From a virus: 20,744 nucleotides of DNA. Shown piece by piece: positions 1 through 7,183 of this stretch (position 1 is the first letter of the stretch; the number at the start of each line of letters is the position of its first letter). The notes beneath the pieces are model-generated. The model did no database searches. It was not told the DNA's origin and saw only the letters and a program-made list of their open reading frames with translations. Position numbers and translations under genes: made by a program. The DNA lies in IMG/VR virus record IMGVR_UViG_3300009529_002109, positions 1 to 20,744 of that record; one strand, given 5' to 3'.

Positions 1-1
1 C

Positions 2-1051
2 GTCTGGAAGGTAGCGGCTCGTAACGAGTGGACGGAGCGCGTTAAGCGAGCTTATGTCACACTTGACGACGACTCTACTCCCTCCTTCGACATGAAGAAC
101 TACGGCTGGGTCGAAACCAAGGAACTGACCGAAGCGGTTGGTGCTGATGGAGGCTTTACAGTCTTCCCAGAGCAGCGTCCCAGCCTCTTTATGCTCACCG
201 AGTTCCAGCGCCTCGTTCGAGAGCGCGCACTGGTCCTTCCGATGAAGGCTAGAGAGGTACACTTCCCGACGCTTGATCAGACCGGAAGTACTTCAGGGGT
301 CGCGAACCTCTACGGTGGCGTCATCCCGAAGTGGACTGAAGAGTCTGCCGAGAAGGAAGAAACGCAGCCCTCCTTCCGCCAGCTGAAGCTTATCGCTCAC
401 AAGCTCATCGTCTACACGGAAGCTTCGGACGAGTTGATGGAAGATTCGGCGGTCGGTCTCGAAGCTCTGCTCAAGAAACTCTTCGGTGGTGCTATCAGCA
501 ACGAAGAGGAGTGGGCCTTCATCAATGGCACTGGCGCAGGCCAGCCACTGGGCATCACCGATCCAGGTTGCGGGGTCACGCTTCGACAGACTCGTGTCGC
601 TGCGAACGCGATCAGTATCGTGGACGTCTTTAACATGCTGTCGATCTTCATGGGAACTTCACCGATCTGGATTGCACATCAGAGCACGATGCCTCAGATT
701 CTTCAGCTGAACGGCCCTGCAGGGAACGCTTCCTACGTCTGGATCGGCAACGGTCGAGACGCGATGCCGACGACCTTGATGGGCTACCCAATCTACTTCA
801 TCGAGAACTGCCAGACCCTCGGCAGCGAAGGTGATCTGATCCTGTCCGACTGGAGCAAGTACGTGGTTGGAGATCGCAAGATCACGACCATTGACTCCAG
901 CAAGCACTTCAAGTTCCGGAACGACCTTACAGCCTGGCGAGGTGTGCATCGGGTAGGTGGGCGTCCGTGGCTATCAGCTCCCTTGACTCTGAGGGATGGT
1001 ACCACCCAGGTTAGTCCGTTCGTAATTCTGGATGACGCTGTAACCAGCTAA
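2..1051 (+). CDS. Major capsid protein, HK97 fold (5' end outside window)
   Basis: The reading frame is open from base 2, so the gene starts upstream; 349 codons and the stop are visible. The part seen carries hallmarks of HK97-type (gp5-like) capsid proteins: an ADGGF segment entering the core fold at about residue 49 of the visible part, an FPTLDQTGS strand, the EEWAFINGTGAGQPLGI segment typical of the P-domain, and a C-terminal half ending in RVGGRPWLSAPLTLRDGT. It would build the icosahedral shell by self-assembly. An in-frame ATG at 92 exists, but the coding frame continues before it and a capsid protein starting there would lack its N-terminal arm, so 92 is not the start. Isoleucine is written only ATC or ATT here, never ATA, which contrasts with the cassette downstream and suggests high expression. 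The family call is secure. Whether a scaffold or protease domain lies upstream cannot be seen. Confidence 0.93.
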   Translation, partial: VWKVAARNEWTERVKRAYVTLDDDSTPSFDMKNYGWVETKELTEAVGADGGFTVFPEQRPSLFMLTEFQRLVRERALVLPMKAREVHFPTLDQTGSTSGVANLYGGVIPKWTEESAEKEETQPSFRQLKLIAHKLIVYTEASDELMEDSAVGLEALLKKLFGGAISNEEEWAFINGTGAGQPLGITDPGCGVTLRQTRVAANAISIVDVFNMLSIFMGTSPIWIAHQSTMPQILQLNGPAGNASYVWIGNGRDAMPTTLMGYPIYFIENCQTLGSEGDLILSDWSKYVVGDRKITTIDSSKHFKFRNDLTAWRGVHRVGGRPWLSAPLTLRDGTTQVSPFVILDDAVTS

Positions 1052-1078
1052 TCCTTGTAACGCTGACGGATCTTCAAG

Positions 1079-1142
1079 CAGCCAGGGGTCGACTCGTCCG
1101 CTAAACTTTACCCTAAGCGGAGAGAAGTTGGCCCCTGAGCTG
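1079..1142 (+). promoter_or_regulatory. Long imperfect inverted repeat in the capsid-gene 3' spacer
   Basis: In the 122-base spacer after the capsid gene, CAGC plus CAGGGG (1079-1088) can pair with CCCCTG, a bulged A, and GCTG (1132-1142). A second short stem, CCGCT (1098-1102) with AGCGG (1116-1120), is nested inside. No run of T follows, so it does not look like an intrinsic terminator. It could be an RNA structure in the polycistronic message that protects the capsid transcript end or spaces translation of the next gene. The pairing is read directly from the bases; the function is inference. Confidence 0.4.
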
Positions 1143-1161
1143 AGAGCTAATCAGGACTCAC

Positions 1162-1169
1162 AAGGAGGT
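1162..1169 (+). promoter_or_regulatory. Strong ribosome binding site of the capsid-accessory gene
   Basis: AAGGAGGT lies four bases before the ATG at 1174. It is a near-perfect match to the anti-Shine-Dalgarno sequence and fixes that start codon. It is one of the strongest sites in the window, consistent with an abundant virion component. Confidence 0.8.
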
Positions 1170-1173
1170 AGCA

Positions 1174-1617
1174 ATGTCGTACACCGAACGCTTTACTGAG
1201 GTTAATCTACCAGCTGGTGTGTGGTACCCTATCGAGAAGGTGCCAGCAACATATACGTCAGACTGGATGCTTATGAGCAACTATCAGCGGTTCATCGCGG
1301 TTATGCTCGTAGGTGTCATCGCTGCCGGCGGCACGGTCGACTTGAAGCTTGAGCAGGATGACGTCGGAGACGGCTCCAACACGAAGGACATCTCGGGTAA
1401 GTCGATCACCCAGCTCACGCAGGCTGGAGGTGATGGAGACGATCTGGTTGGCATCGAGCTCAAGACGGAAGAGATGGACGTGGATGGAGGGTTCAAGTAC
1501 GTCCGGCTTAACCTTGTCGTAGCCGTAGGCAACGCGTTCATCTCCGCACTGCCGCTGCGGTTCATCGCGAACTATCCCCCAGTACCGACGACTGTCTGGG
1601 AGGAAATCGTCGACTAG
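1174..1617 (+). CDS. Putative capsid-accessory (decoration/stabilisation) protein
   Basis: A 147-residue protein encoded directly after the major capsid gene with a very strong ribosome binding site. It has no signal peptide or membrane segment. Its middle (about residues 61-115) follows a pattern I associate with small phage proteins encoded next to capsid genes: QDD.GDG..KDI.GK.ITQLTQ, then an acidic loop, then ELKTEEMDVDGGFKYVRL. The predicted character is beta-rich. Position and apparent strong expression argue for a virion protein that binds the capsid surface, such as a cement or decoration protein. Isoleucine is never ATA here, as in the capsid gene. If the neighbouring cassette modifies the virion, this protein and the capsid protein are natural acceptor candidates. 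The role is inferred from context, not from a recognised domain. Confidence 0.6.
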   Translation: MSYTERFTEVNLPAGVWYPIEKVPATYTSDWMLMSNYQRFIAVMLVGVIAAGGTVDLKLEQDDVGDGSNTKDISGKSITQLTQAGGDGDDLVGIELKTEEMDVDGGFKYVRLNLVVAVGNAFISALPLRFIANYPPVPTTVWEEIVD

Positions 1618-1657
1618 CTCTGACGACTTAGTATACGAGCACACGAGACGTTAACCT

Positions 1658-1704
1658 GGTAGGGGAGGGGCTCTTCCTTCGGCTTCTCCCTTACCTTCTA
1701 ATTG
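1658..1704 (+). terminator. Terminator-like hairpin after the capsid genes
   Basis: GGTAGGGGAG (1658-1667) pairs with CTCCCTTACC (1686-1695) over ten positions with a single G-T wobble. The interior GGGC...GCTT may extend the stem by further G-C and G-T pairs. TTCTAATTG follows, a weak T-rich tail. The element sits between the capsid genes and the accessory cassette, where attenuation would lower cassette expression relative to capsid. The stem is clear; the poor T-tract makes real termination uncertain, and it may act only as a partial terminator or an RNA processing or stability element. Confidence 0.45.
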
Positions 1705-1722
1705 CTCAGAAGATGAGGTAAC

Positions 1723-2367
1723 ATGGCAAGGACTTGGGTACAGGCCCTAGTAGTTATCAATAGACACGACGAACTTGGAGCTCCCATAAGGCACTATAAG
1801 GGTGACTGGTTCCCCTGCAGGGGGAGAGAGCTAGCACAACTTCTATCACAAAGTAAGGTAGCTCTGCCAGGTCATTCTCATCCAGTCCAAACAGCTCAAG
1901 TCGGTGAGGTTGGTATCGTTACCGAGAGTGCCTCGACCGCCTTGAAGGGAGCTAAATGCGAGATCTCCTACGTTCCTGGGCTAACCCTGCCCTATGAGAA
2001 GACGCTGATCTACAGAGATGGACCGATCAGACCTGAACTTATACCAGTAGCCTTTGGGCTGCTAGATTCATGGGAGCTGCTGGTCCCGTTATGGACCTTC
2101 AGCGAAGACGCAACGATGATCGGTACCGAGAAGGATAGAGCTCTAACGCGTGAAGTTATCGGAGAGCTTCGCGTACCAGTGTATGACACGCGGCAACTGT
2201 ATGCCCTTCGGTGCCCTGCCGTAGAACGGCTCTTCAAAACCTGGGAGGTAGAGAAGGATAAGCTACCTGAGGGAGATGAACGGCTCGCATTCTTACGGGC
2301 CCTATATGTAACTCCGATGCTGATTCTAGCTTTACCTCCTAGCTGGTCGGTGAAAGATGCCCTCTAA
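1723..2367 (+). CDS. Protein of unknown function, first gene of the cassette
   Basis: A 214-residue soluble protein whose ATG is preceded by a GAGGT site at 1715-1719. I do not recognise the family. The N-terminal half (residues about 8-50) has a short strand followed by HYKGDWFPCRGRELAQLLSQ. This resembles a Y.pGD....A..Ll pattern also seen in the small protein at 11844-12164 of the tail module. The C-terminal half is rich in Leu, Pro and Trp and has no obvious catalytic motif. It overlaps the following glycosyltransferase by 11 bases, so the two are probably translationally coupled. It may be an adaptor, acceptor or virion protein served by the cassette. ATA codons appear here, unlike in the capsid genes, marking a change of codon use at this boundary. 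Confidence 0.7.
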   Translation: MARTWVQALVVINRHDELGAPIRHYKGDWFPCRGRELAQLLSQSKVALPGHSHPVQTAQVGEVGIVTESASTALKGAKCEISYVPGLTLPYEKTLIYRDGPIRPELIPVAFGLLDSWELLVPLWTFSEDATMIGTEKDRALTREVIGELRVPVYDTRQLYALRCPAVERLFKTWEVEKDKLPEGDERLAFLRALYVTPMLILALPPSWSVKDAL

Positions 2368-3064
2368 ATCATCGTATGAGTATTATCAGCCTGAAGGAGT
2401 ATGCTTCGTGGCCTATGGAGCTCCAGCTCTTAGAGAAGTTGGACATTCTCTGCTGAGGCTCAAGAAGATGGCACCAGATCTTCCAGTAGCCCTTATATGT
2501 GACGAACCAACGCCCTACACTGGGATAAAGCAGATTTACCTAAAAGATCGGAGTTACGGAGCGCGATGGGCCAAGCTGAATCTTGATACACTAACGCCCT
2601 TCGAGCGAACGCTCTACTTGGATGCTGATACGCGAGTAATGTCTCGAGATATCGTCCAAGGGTTCGAAATACTGAAAGAGGGCTGGGATCTTGTCATAGT
2701 TCCCTCCCAGAACCAGGGTAAGGACCTCTTCAGCCATCTGGACCGTACAGAGAGAGAAGAGACGCTTGCGAGCCTCTGGAATCCGAGACCCTTGCAGCTT
2801 CAGGCCGGCGTGATGTGGTTTAATCTCACTACAGAAACGTTAGGTTCCCCTAGCGCGTCTGGCACTCCTGGTACGTCTAAAGAACGGGTTCACAAGTTCT
2901 TCGAGCTTTGGAGAGCTGAATGGGAGAAGTACGAGAGGCATGATCAGGCAGCCCTAATCAGGGCCCTGGAAGAGTCTAGCCTTCGAATCTGGCTACTTGG
3001 ACACGAGTACAACAGTCGTCACGGTAAGGTTATCGAGCACTTATTCGGAAGGGCTAAGTTATGA
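2357..3064 (+). CDS. GT-A fold glycosyltransferase-like protein
   Basis: A 235-residue protein with a nucleotide-diphospho-sugar transferase (GT-A) layout. The N-terminal strand GVCFVAYG at 14-21 starts the nucleotide-binding half. The acidic metal-binding motif YLDADT (Asp89 and Asp91) follows a helix containing RWAKLNL, as in GT8-like enzymes. LQAGVMWFN at 148-156 resembles the acceptor-side segment after the DxD motif, and HDQAAL at 195-200 is the usual late DQ signature. It would transfer a sugar from a nucleotide-sugar donor; donor and acceptor cannot be read from sequence. It is a close relative of the C-terminal half of the next gene: both have FF.LW..EW....(H/R)DQ.AL.RAL. It overlaps that gene by four bases (ATGA). 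The family is well supported, the substrate unknown. Confidence 0.8.
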   Translation: MPSKSSYEYYQPEGVCFVAYGAPALREVGHSLLRLKKMAPDLPVALICDEPTPYTGIKQIYLKDRSYGARWAKLNLDTLTPFERTLYLDADTRVMSRDIVQGFEILKEGWDLVIVPSQNQGKDLFSHLDRTEREETLASLWNPRPLQLQAGVMWFNLTTETLGSPSASGTPGTSKERVHKFFELWRAEWEKYERHDQAALIRALEESSLRIWLLGHEYNSRHGKVIEHLFGRAKL

Positions 3065-4731
3065 AAGTCGTAGTCGTTTGCCAGAACTATGCGAAGGATC
3101 GGGTACTTCCGAGATATGCTCGTTATCTTGCCGAGGGCAATGGCTGGGACTTATCCATGAGGGCTCTCGTAGGCTATGACATTAACTACTACATGGCCTA
3201 CTTCGACCATCAAAAGAACAAAGACTTCAAGGGTCGAGTTGCGGCCTACTTTACACATAGGGAAGAAGGTAAGAAGGGCGATCTCTACGACCAGGTAGCA
3301 GAAAAGGTCTGGTTAAGGTTAGCAATGAACCAGGGGCAGCTTCGGCATCTGAGAGAGTCTGGACCCTCGATTGCGCCGACCCTTCCACTTGAAAGGGACA
3401 CATTTACACTGCGGTCTAGTAAGACCCTGCTAAAGGATAGCGAGAGACCGGTACTAGGGTTCAGCGGGTTCGTCTATGGTAGCGGCAGGAAAGGTGAGCA
3501 TCTCGCTAATCTCCTGACACAGGAATTCGGTAAGCATGCAACCTTCAGGGCTTCTGGTAGGGGATGGCCTTGCATCACTAAGATGTATAACTGGATATAC
3601 CTACCAGACTTCTATAAGTCCTTGGACTTATACATCTGTACCGCGTCAGTAGAGGGCGGTCCAATGACGACCTTGGAGGCGCTCTCGACAGGTATACCTG
3701 TAGTCATTCCAGAAGACGTCGGAATCCATCCAGAGCTACCAGACATACCAGGAATCTACAAATATCAGACAGGTAACTATAGATCGCTTTCGGATGCTGT
3801 TGATAGGGCGCTCGCTAAGCTCGGGAAGCATAACAGAGCAGATCTGCGAGAGTCAGTCACCAAGTACAGTGTCGAGGCGTTCTGCGAAGAGACACGAACC
3901 TACTTTGATGAGAACCTATACGGAACGTCGCAGGTTCAGGCTGAGGCTGAAGTAAGACCCAAGTGGCCAGGTAAGTCAGGGATATACCTAGTTGCATTTG
4001 GAGAGCAATCGAGGCGGTGCGCGGAAAAGTGCATCGCTGCTTGTAGACAGTATCTTCCAGGTGTACCAATCGCCCTGTGTTCAAACGAGCCGCTCGATGC
4101 AGGCGAAGATCTCTATATCTTCCAGAAGGACAAGGATATCGGAGGTCGTATCGCTAAGCTTAAAGCATACGACCTCACTCCAGAAGATTGGGAGTACGTC
4201 CTGTATCTCGATGCAGATACGGAGCCGGTTGAGGACTTCAGCTTCCTCTTCGAGACCCTTCAGAAGGGCTGGGAAGTTGTGATCTGTAAGGACATGGATA
4301 GGTATTCAGTCGCTAAGCTGATGATGAAAGGTGACAACCGGCCTGAGTCGGAAGCAACCTGGTTGTTAATGGGTACTGACGAGACTCTCCAGTACAACGG
4401 AGGCGTATTCGCCTTCAGGCGTAATGATAGGGTTAAGCACTTCTTTACACTTTGGCAGGAAGAATGGCAGCGCTGGGCCCAGAGAGATCAGGGAGCGCTT
4501 CTACGAGCACTCTACACGCAACCCTTGAAGTTGTTCGTACTTGGGAACCAGTGGAATGCAAGTGATCGCTATCCTGCCCCTGTCGGTAAAGTGGCAATAT
4601 GGCACCACAACGTCGCAGCTAGACGCTGGGCGGGCAAGATTCGAGGTCGTCTAGATGGAACGGATGCTTGGAGTAAGGTCGCAGAATGGGAAGCGTCGCG
4701 TGGGAAGGTATCTCCGAGGGGGACGATCTAA
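3061..4731 (+). CDS. Two-domain glycosyltransferase: GT-B (GT4-like) fused to GT-A
   Basis: A 556-residue fusion. Residues 1-285 resemble a GT-B enzyme of the GT4 type with a shortened N-terminal lobe. The C-terminal lobe starts near LGFSGFVYGSGRKGEHL and holds SVEGGP at 196-201, with Glu198 and Glu206 forming an EX7E motif in the donor site, then GIPVV. After a linker at about 286-305 comes a GT-A domain (306-525) with YLDADT (Asp384, Asp386), YNGGVFAF and RDQGAL (475-480), paralogous to the protein encoded just upstream. The C-terminal WHHNVAARRWAG fits a closing HxH-like segment. One polypeptide could add two different sugars in sequence. It starts at an ATGA overlap and ends in a TAATG overlap, so it is embedded in a coupled operon. 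Both domains look intact. Donors and acceptor are unknown. Confidence 0.85.
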   Translation: MKVVVVCQNYAKDRVLPRYARYLAEGNGWDLSMRALVGYDINYYMAYFDHQKNKDFKGRVAAYFTHREEGKKGDLYDQVAEKVWLRLAMNQGQLRHLRESGPSIAPTLPLERDTFTLRSSKTLLKDSERPVLGFSGFVYGSGRKGEHLANLLTQEFGKHATFRASGRGWPCITKMYNWIYLPDFYKSLDLYICTASVEGGPMTTLEALSTGIPVVIPEDVGIHPELPDIPGIYKYQTGNYRSLSDAVDRALAKLGKHNRADLRESVTKYSVEAFCEETRTYFDENLYGTSQVQAEAEVRPKWPGKSGIYLVAFGEQSRRCAEKCIAACRQYLPGVPIALCSNEPLDAGEDLYIFQKDKDIGGRIAKLKAYDLTPEDWEYVLYLDADTEPVEDFSFLFETLQKGWEVVICKDMDRYSVAKLMMKGDNRPESEATWLLMGTDETLQYNGGVFAFRRNDRVKHFFTLWQEEWQRWAQRDQGALLRALYTQPLKLFVLGNQWNASDRYPAPVGKVAIWHHNVAARRWAGKIRGRLDGTDAWSKVAEWEASRGKVSPRGTI

Positions 4732-5327
4732 TGATAGGGGTTAGATCAGCAGTTTACTATCCTAGCAGTTCGGGTTGCTCGAGGGCTGGCCAGAAAGCCT
4801 TCAAGCGTAGCGAACATATCTCACGCCAGATGTTACCGTATCAGGCAGTACTCCTATACGACCTAATGGCTCAGTACAACGAGCCTGGTAACGTTATTCT
4901 TGAGATAGGTACGAGGGCAGGGTTCAGCGCTTCGATGATAGCTCTAGCAGCTCCAGAGGCTAGTATCATTACCCTAGAACCAGAGAAGCTTCGAGTAAAG
5001 CAGGCAAGAAGCAATCTAGAGCATCTACCAAACATCTGGGTAGTGAAGGAACTTTCGTGGAACTACCTGAACTTCTACGTAGGTGAGCCGATCTCGGCGA
5101 TCTACGTAGATGGGGATCACAAGCGCGTTGCGAAGGATATTCCTTGGTTCTACAAGTTGAAGGTCGAAGGGTTGATGCTCTTCCATGACTATACGATGAA
5201 GAGCTCGCCTCCTGTCGTTCGAGAAGTGGATGCTCTAGCTGCTTTGGTTGGGAGGCCGTTAGACATTCGGCTCATCGACAGTAACGGAGTAGGTATGGCG
5301 GGCCTGTACCGTAGAGAGGGTGATTAG
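4731..5327 (+). CDS. Class I SAM-dependent methyltransferase (Methyltransf_24-like), copy A
   Basis: A 198-residue Rossmann-fold methyltransferase. Motif I is VILEIGTRAGFSAS at 55-68, followed by the acidic strand end TLEPEK at about 81-86. VDGDHKRVAKD at 126-136 and FHDY at 151-154 are typical of the methyltransferase group that modifies sugars and small molecules next to glycosyltransferases. I place the start at the ATG of the TAATG overlap with the fused glycosyltransferase. GAGGGGG at 4716-4722 stands eight bases before it. An in-frame ATG at 4686 would add 15 residues buried in the upstream gene and has no site. It is a paralog of the next gene, sharing EIGTR.G.SAS, VDG.H..VA.D.PWFYKLK and a C-terminal GMAG..RR. 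The likely role is O-methylation of a sugar, inferred from context. Confidence 0.82.
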   Translation: MIGVRSAVYYPSSSGCSRAGQKAFKRSEHISRQMLPYQAVLLYDLMAQYNEPGNVILEIGTRAGFSASMIALAAPEASIITLEPEKLRVKQARSNLEHLPNIWVVKELSWNYLNFYVGEPISAIYVDGDHKRVAKDIPWFYKLKVEGLMLFHDYTMKSSPPVVREVDALAALVGRPLDIRLIDSNGVGMAGLYRREGD

Positions 5328-6121
5328 TGATCATTAACTCTCGAACCTACCCTCTCTTTGTAGCGCCTGGTAGCCGAAGAGGTCTTCAGGTTGAGTATCT
5401 TGAGGTTAACATTCGGCTTGACGCTAAAGAAGTAGCAGACTGGCCCATGCGCGTTAAGCCTCAGGGGATCTTGAAGTTCAGGTACAACAACCTAGAACCC
5501 TGGCGGAAGTGGGACGTAATAGGCGATAAAACCTGGCGTAACCCTGTCAAGACGTTTACAGAGGAGGAACTTAGACGAAGCTACCCAGTTCCAAATTGCT
5601 TTGATAGGGGCGTGCCAGCTAGTGGAGTGCTTCCGTATCAGGATGGCGTTCTCAGGCACTTTGCACGACGAGCAAACTATCCCTCAGGGCGAATCCTAGA
5701 GATTGGGACTCGGCTCGGTCACAGTGCATCTATTATGGCTCAGGCGGCTTCTCACTGCCAGGAGATTATAACGATCGAGCCCTATGAAGATCGCGTCGAG
5801 CAGGCTAGAAAGAATCTTGAGCCCTGGCCATACGTTAACGTAGTGCACGATAAGTCTTGGGAATATCTTAAGACGTACCAGGGCGAGCCGTTTGATCTAG
5901 TCTTCGTAGATGGGAACCATAGGTACGTAGCTCACGACAATCCTTGGTTCTACAAGTTGAAGGAAGCTGGCTGGATCTTGTACCATGATTGGTCTACCTG
6001 GGGATGCTGGCACGTTGTTGAAGCGGTCGAGATGATGAGCCGACATCTAAAGCGTCGTCCGGACTTTGAGCTCGTAGACACAAACCAAAAAGGAATGGCA
6101 GGGTTTAGGCGCAATGTCTAG
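5327..6121 (+). CDS. Class I SAM-dependent methyltransferase (Methyltransf_24-like), copy B with N-terminal extension
   Basis: A 264-residue protein starting with GTG in a TAGTG overlap; GAGAGGGT just before gives the ribosome site. The first 95 or so residues (strand-rich, with many Trp and Arg) have no counterpart in the shorter paralog upstream and no family I recognise. Residues 105-264 form the methyltransferase: motif I ILEIGTRLGHSAS at 123-135, TIEPYEDRVEQARKNL, VDGNHRYVAHD at 194-204, His220-Asp221, and a C-terminal GMAGFRR. A 23-base stretch at 5941-5963 is identical to 5141-5163 of the upstream paralog, which suggests tandem duplication or later gene conversion. The extra domain may set acceptor choice. 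The methyltransferase call is firm; the substrate is not known. Confidence 0.82.
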   Translation: MIINSRTYPLFVAPGSRRGLQVEYLEVNIRLDAKEVADWPMRVKPQGILKFRYNNLEPWRKWDVIGDKTWRNPVKTFTEEELRRSYPVPNCFDRGVPASGVLPYQDGVLRHFARRANYPSGRILEIGTRLGHSASIMAQAASHCQEIITIEPYEDRVEQARKNLEPWPYVNVVHDKSWEYLKTYQGEPFDLVFVDGNHRYVAHDNPWFYKLKEAGWILYHDWSTWGCWHVVEAVEMMSRHLKRRPDFELVDTNQKGMAGFRRNV

Positions 6122-6728
6122 TGAAAGTGAAGATACGTTCCGGTTCCTTGGAAAGCAGTACGAGTACTTTTCGCATCCGTATAATCGGGCTCGCGATAAT
6201 ATGCGTACGCTTGAGGTGCCGATAATCCGAAGGATTCTGTATCAGCAGCCAGTAGCTGCTAGGATCCTAGAGATAGGGAATGTACTCTCCCACTACTTGC
6301 CCTTAGGGTCGGTTCCTACCTGGGACGTTCTCGATCTCCAAGAAGGTCCGATACATAAGGACTTACGAACCTGGGAAGCGAAGCAGCGTTACGATCTGAT
6401 AGTTAGCATATCGACGTTAGAGCATATAGGGTTCGGAAAGTTTGACGATACTCTAGGTGCTACAGATTACTCAGCCATCATCCTGAAGATTCGCTCATTG
6501 CTAGCTAAAGGAGGTAAGGCCTACATAACCATACCTACGGGGTACAATCCGATACTCGACAAGCATCTGTTCTATGAGGCGCTAGACGTGGAGGTATATG
6601 GATGTATGGAGCGAGTAGATGATAAAGGTACTTGGGAAGAATGTTCCTTGTGGGACGCACTCAAAAAGCCCTACCGGAAAGATTCCTATCCCTGGAGTAA
6701 AGCAATGGTCGTTTTGCTATGCGACTAA
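6114..6728 (+). CDS. Class I methyltransferase-like protein with EIGNVLSHY motif
   Basis: A 204-residue protein. ILEIGNVLSHY at 51-61 replaces the usual glycine-rich SAM loop, and VSISTLEHIGFGK (98-110) plus a LLAKGGKAYITIPTGYNP segment (129-146) match the later methyltransferase strands. This version of the fold, with Asn-Val-Leu-Ser-His in the SAM loop, occurs in proteins of bacterial surface-glycan clusters as I know them. Here it lies between clear methyltransferases. The ATG at 6114 overlaps the upstream gene by eight bases and has only a weak ribosome site, so translation is probably coupled. The second glycine of the SAM loop is absent, so activity should not be assumed. The fold call is good; a catalytic role is less sure. 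Confidence 0.72.
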   Translation: MSSESEDTFRFLGKQYEYFSHPYNRARDNMRTLEVPIIRRILYQQPVAARILEIGNVLSHYLPLGSVPTWDVLDLQEGPIHKDLRTWEAKQRYDLIVSISTLEHIGFGKFDDTLGATDYSAIILKIRSLLAKGGKAYITIPTGYNPILDKHLFYEALDVEVYGCMERVDDKGTWEECSLWDALKKPYRKDSYPWSKAMVVLLCD

Positions 6729-7183
6729 ATCTTGGCTGCGGAAGTGCGCCCATCGAAGACGGGATAAACGTTGATCTAGTTAAGCATTCTGAGCACGTGG
6801 ACTTTGCTTGGGACCTTAACGAACTACCGTGGCCCTGGGAAGATGAGCAGTTTGATGGAATCATAGCTAAGGCAGTTTTCGAGCACCTGGATCATAACCT
6901 ACTTGTCAGCGTCAACGAATGCTGGCGACTTCTTAAGCCCGGTGGCCATCTGTATTTGAAGCTGCCCTACTGGAATAATGAGATAAGCTACAACGATCCA
7001 ACTCACCAGTGGTGGTACGGAGTTCGTGTGTTTGAGTACTTTGATCCAGAGATGCCTCTAGGTAAGAAGTACTACTGGTACACGCCGTACAAGTGGAGAC
7101 TGGTTAAGCCTGGAGAGCTGAACTCTGGTAGTACGAGCATTCATGGTACCCTAGAGAAGATAGTTTATGATTCAGGAGAATGA
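6719..7183 (+). CDS. Small class I SAM methyltransferase (Methyltransf_11-like), copy A
   Basis: A 154-residue minimal methyltransferase. Motif I is LNLGCGS at 3-9, right at the N-terminus, with an acidic residue at the end of the second strand (NVDL, Asp19). PWPWEDEQFDGI (37-48), AVFEHLDH (52-59) and ECWRLLKPGG (67-76) complete the usual Methyltransf_11 order. YNDPTHQW (91-98) and a YYWYTPYKW block follow. The protein is short for the family because no N-terminal cap precedes motif I. It overlaps the upstream gene by ten bases and the sulfotransferase by 17. The gene after the sulfotransferase encodes a paralog sharing LNLGCG, PWPW, FEHL, ECWR.L and DPTH.W. Probably it methylates a sugar or an attached group; this is inferred from the cassette. 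Confidence 0.83.
   Translation: MRLNLGCGSAPIEDGINVDLVKHSEHVDFAWDLNELPWPWEDEQFDGIIAKAVFEHLDHNLLVSVNECWRLLKPGGHLYLKLPYWNNEISYNDPTHQWWYGVRVFEYFDPEMPLGKKYYWYTPYKWRLVKPGELNSGSTSIHGTLEKIVYDSGE

Noticed and set aside
1258-1644. Long open frame on the - strand opposite the capsid-accessory gene
   Set aside because: It lies wholly across a well-supported + strand gene, has no ribosome site, and its composition mirrors the codons of the real gene.
1618-1722. Promoter between the capsid genes and the cassette
   Set aside because: TATACG near 1633 resembles part of a -10 box but no -35 box at a suitable distance is present, so I do not report a promoter.
4686-4730. Upstream ATG for the first Methyltransf_24-like gene
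   Set aside because: It adds 15 residues inside the previous gene with no ribosome site, while the ATG at 4731 has GAGGGGG at a good distance and a TAATG overlap.
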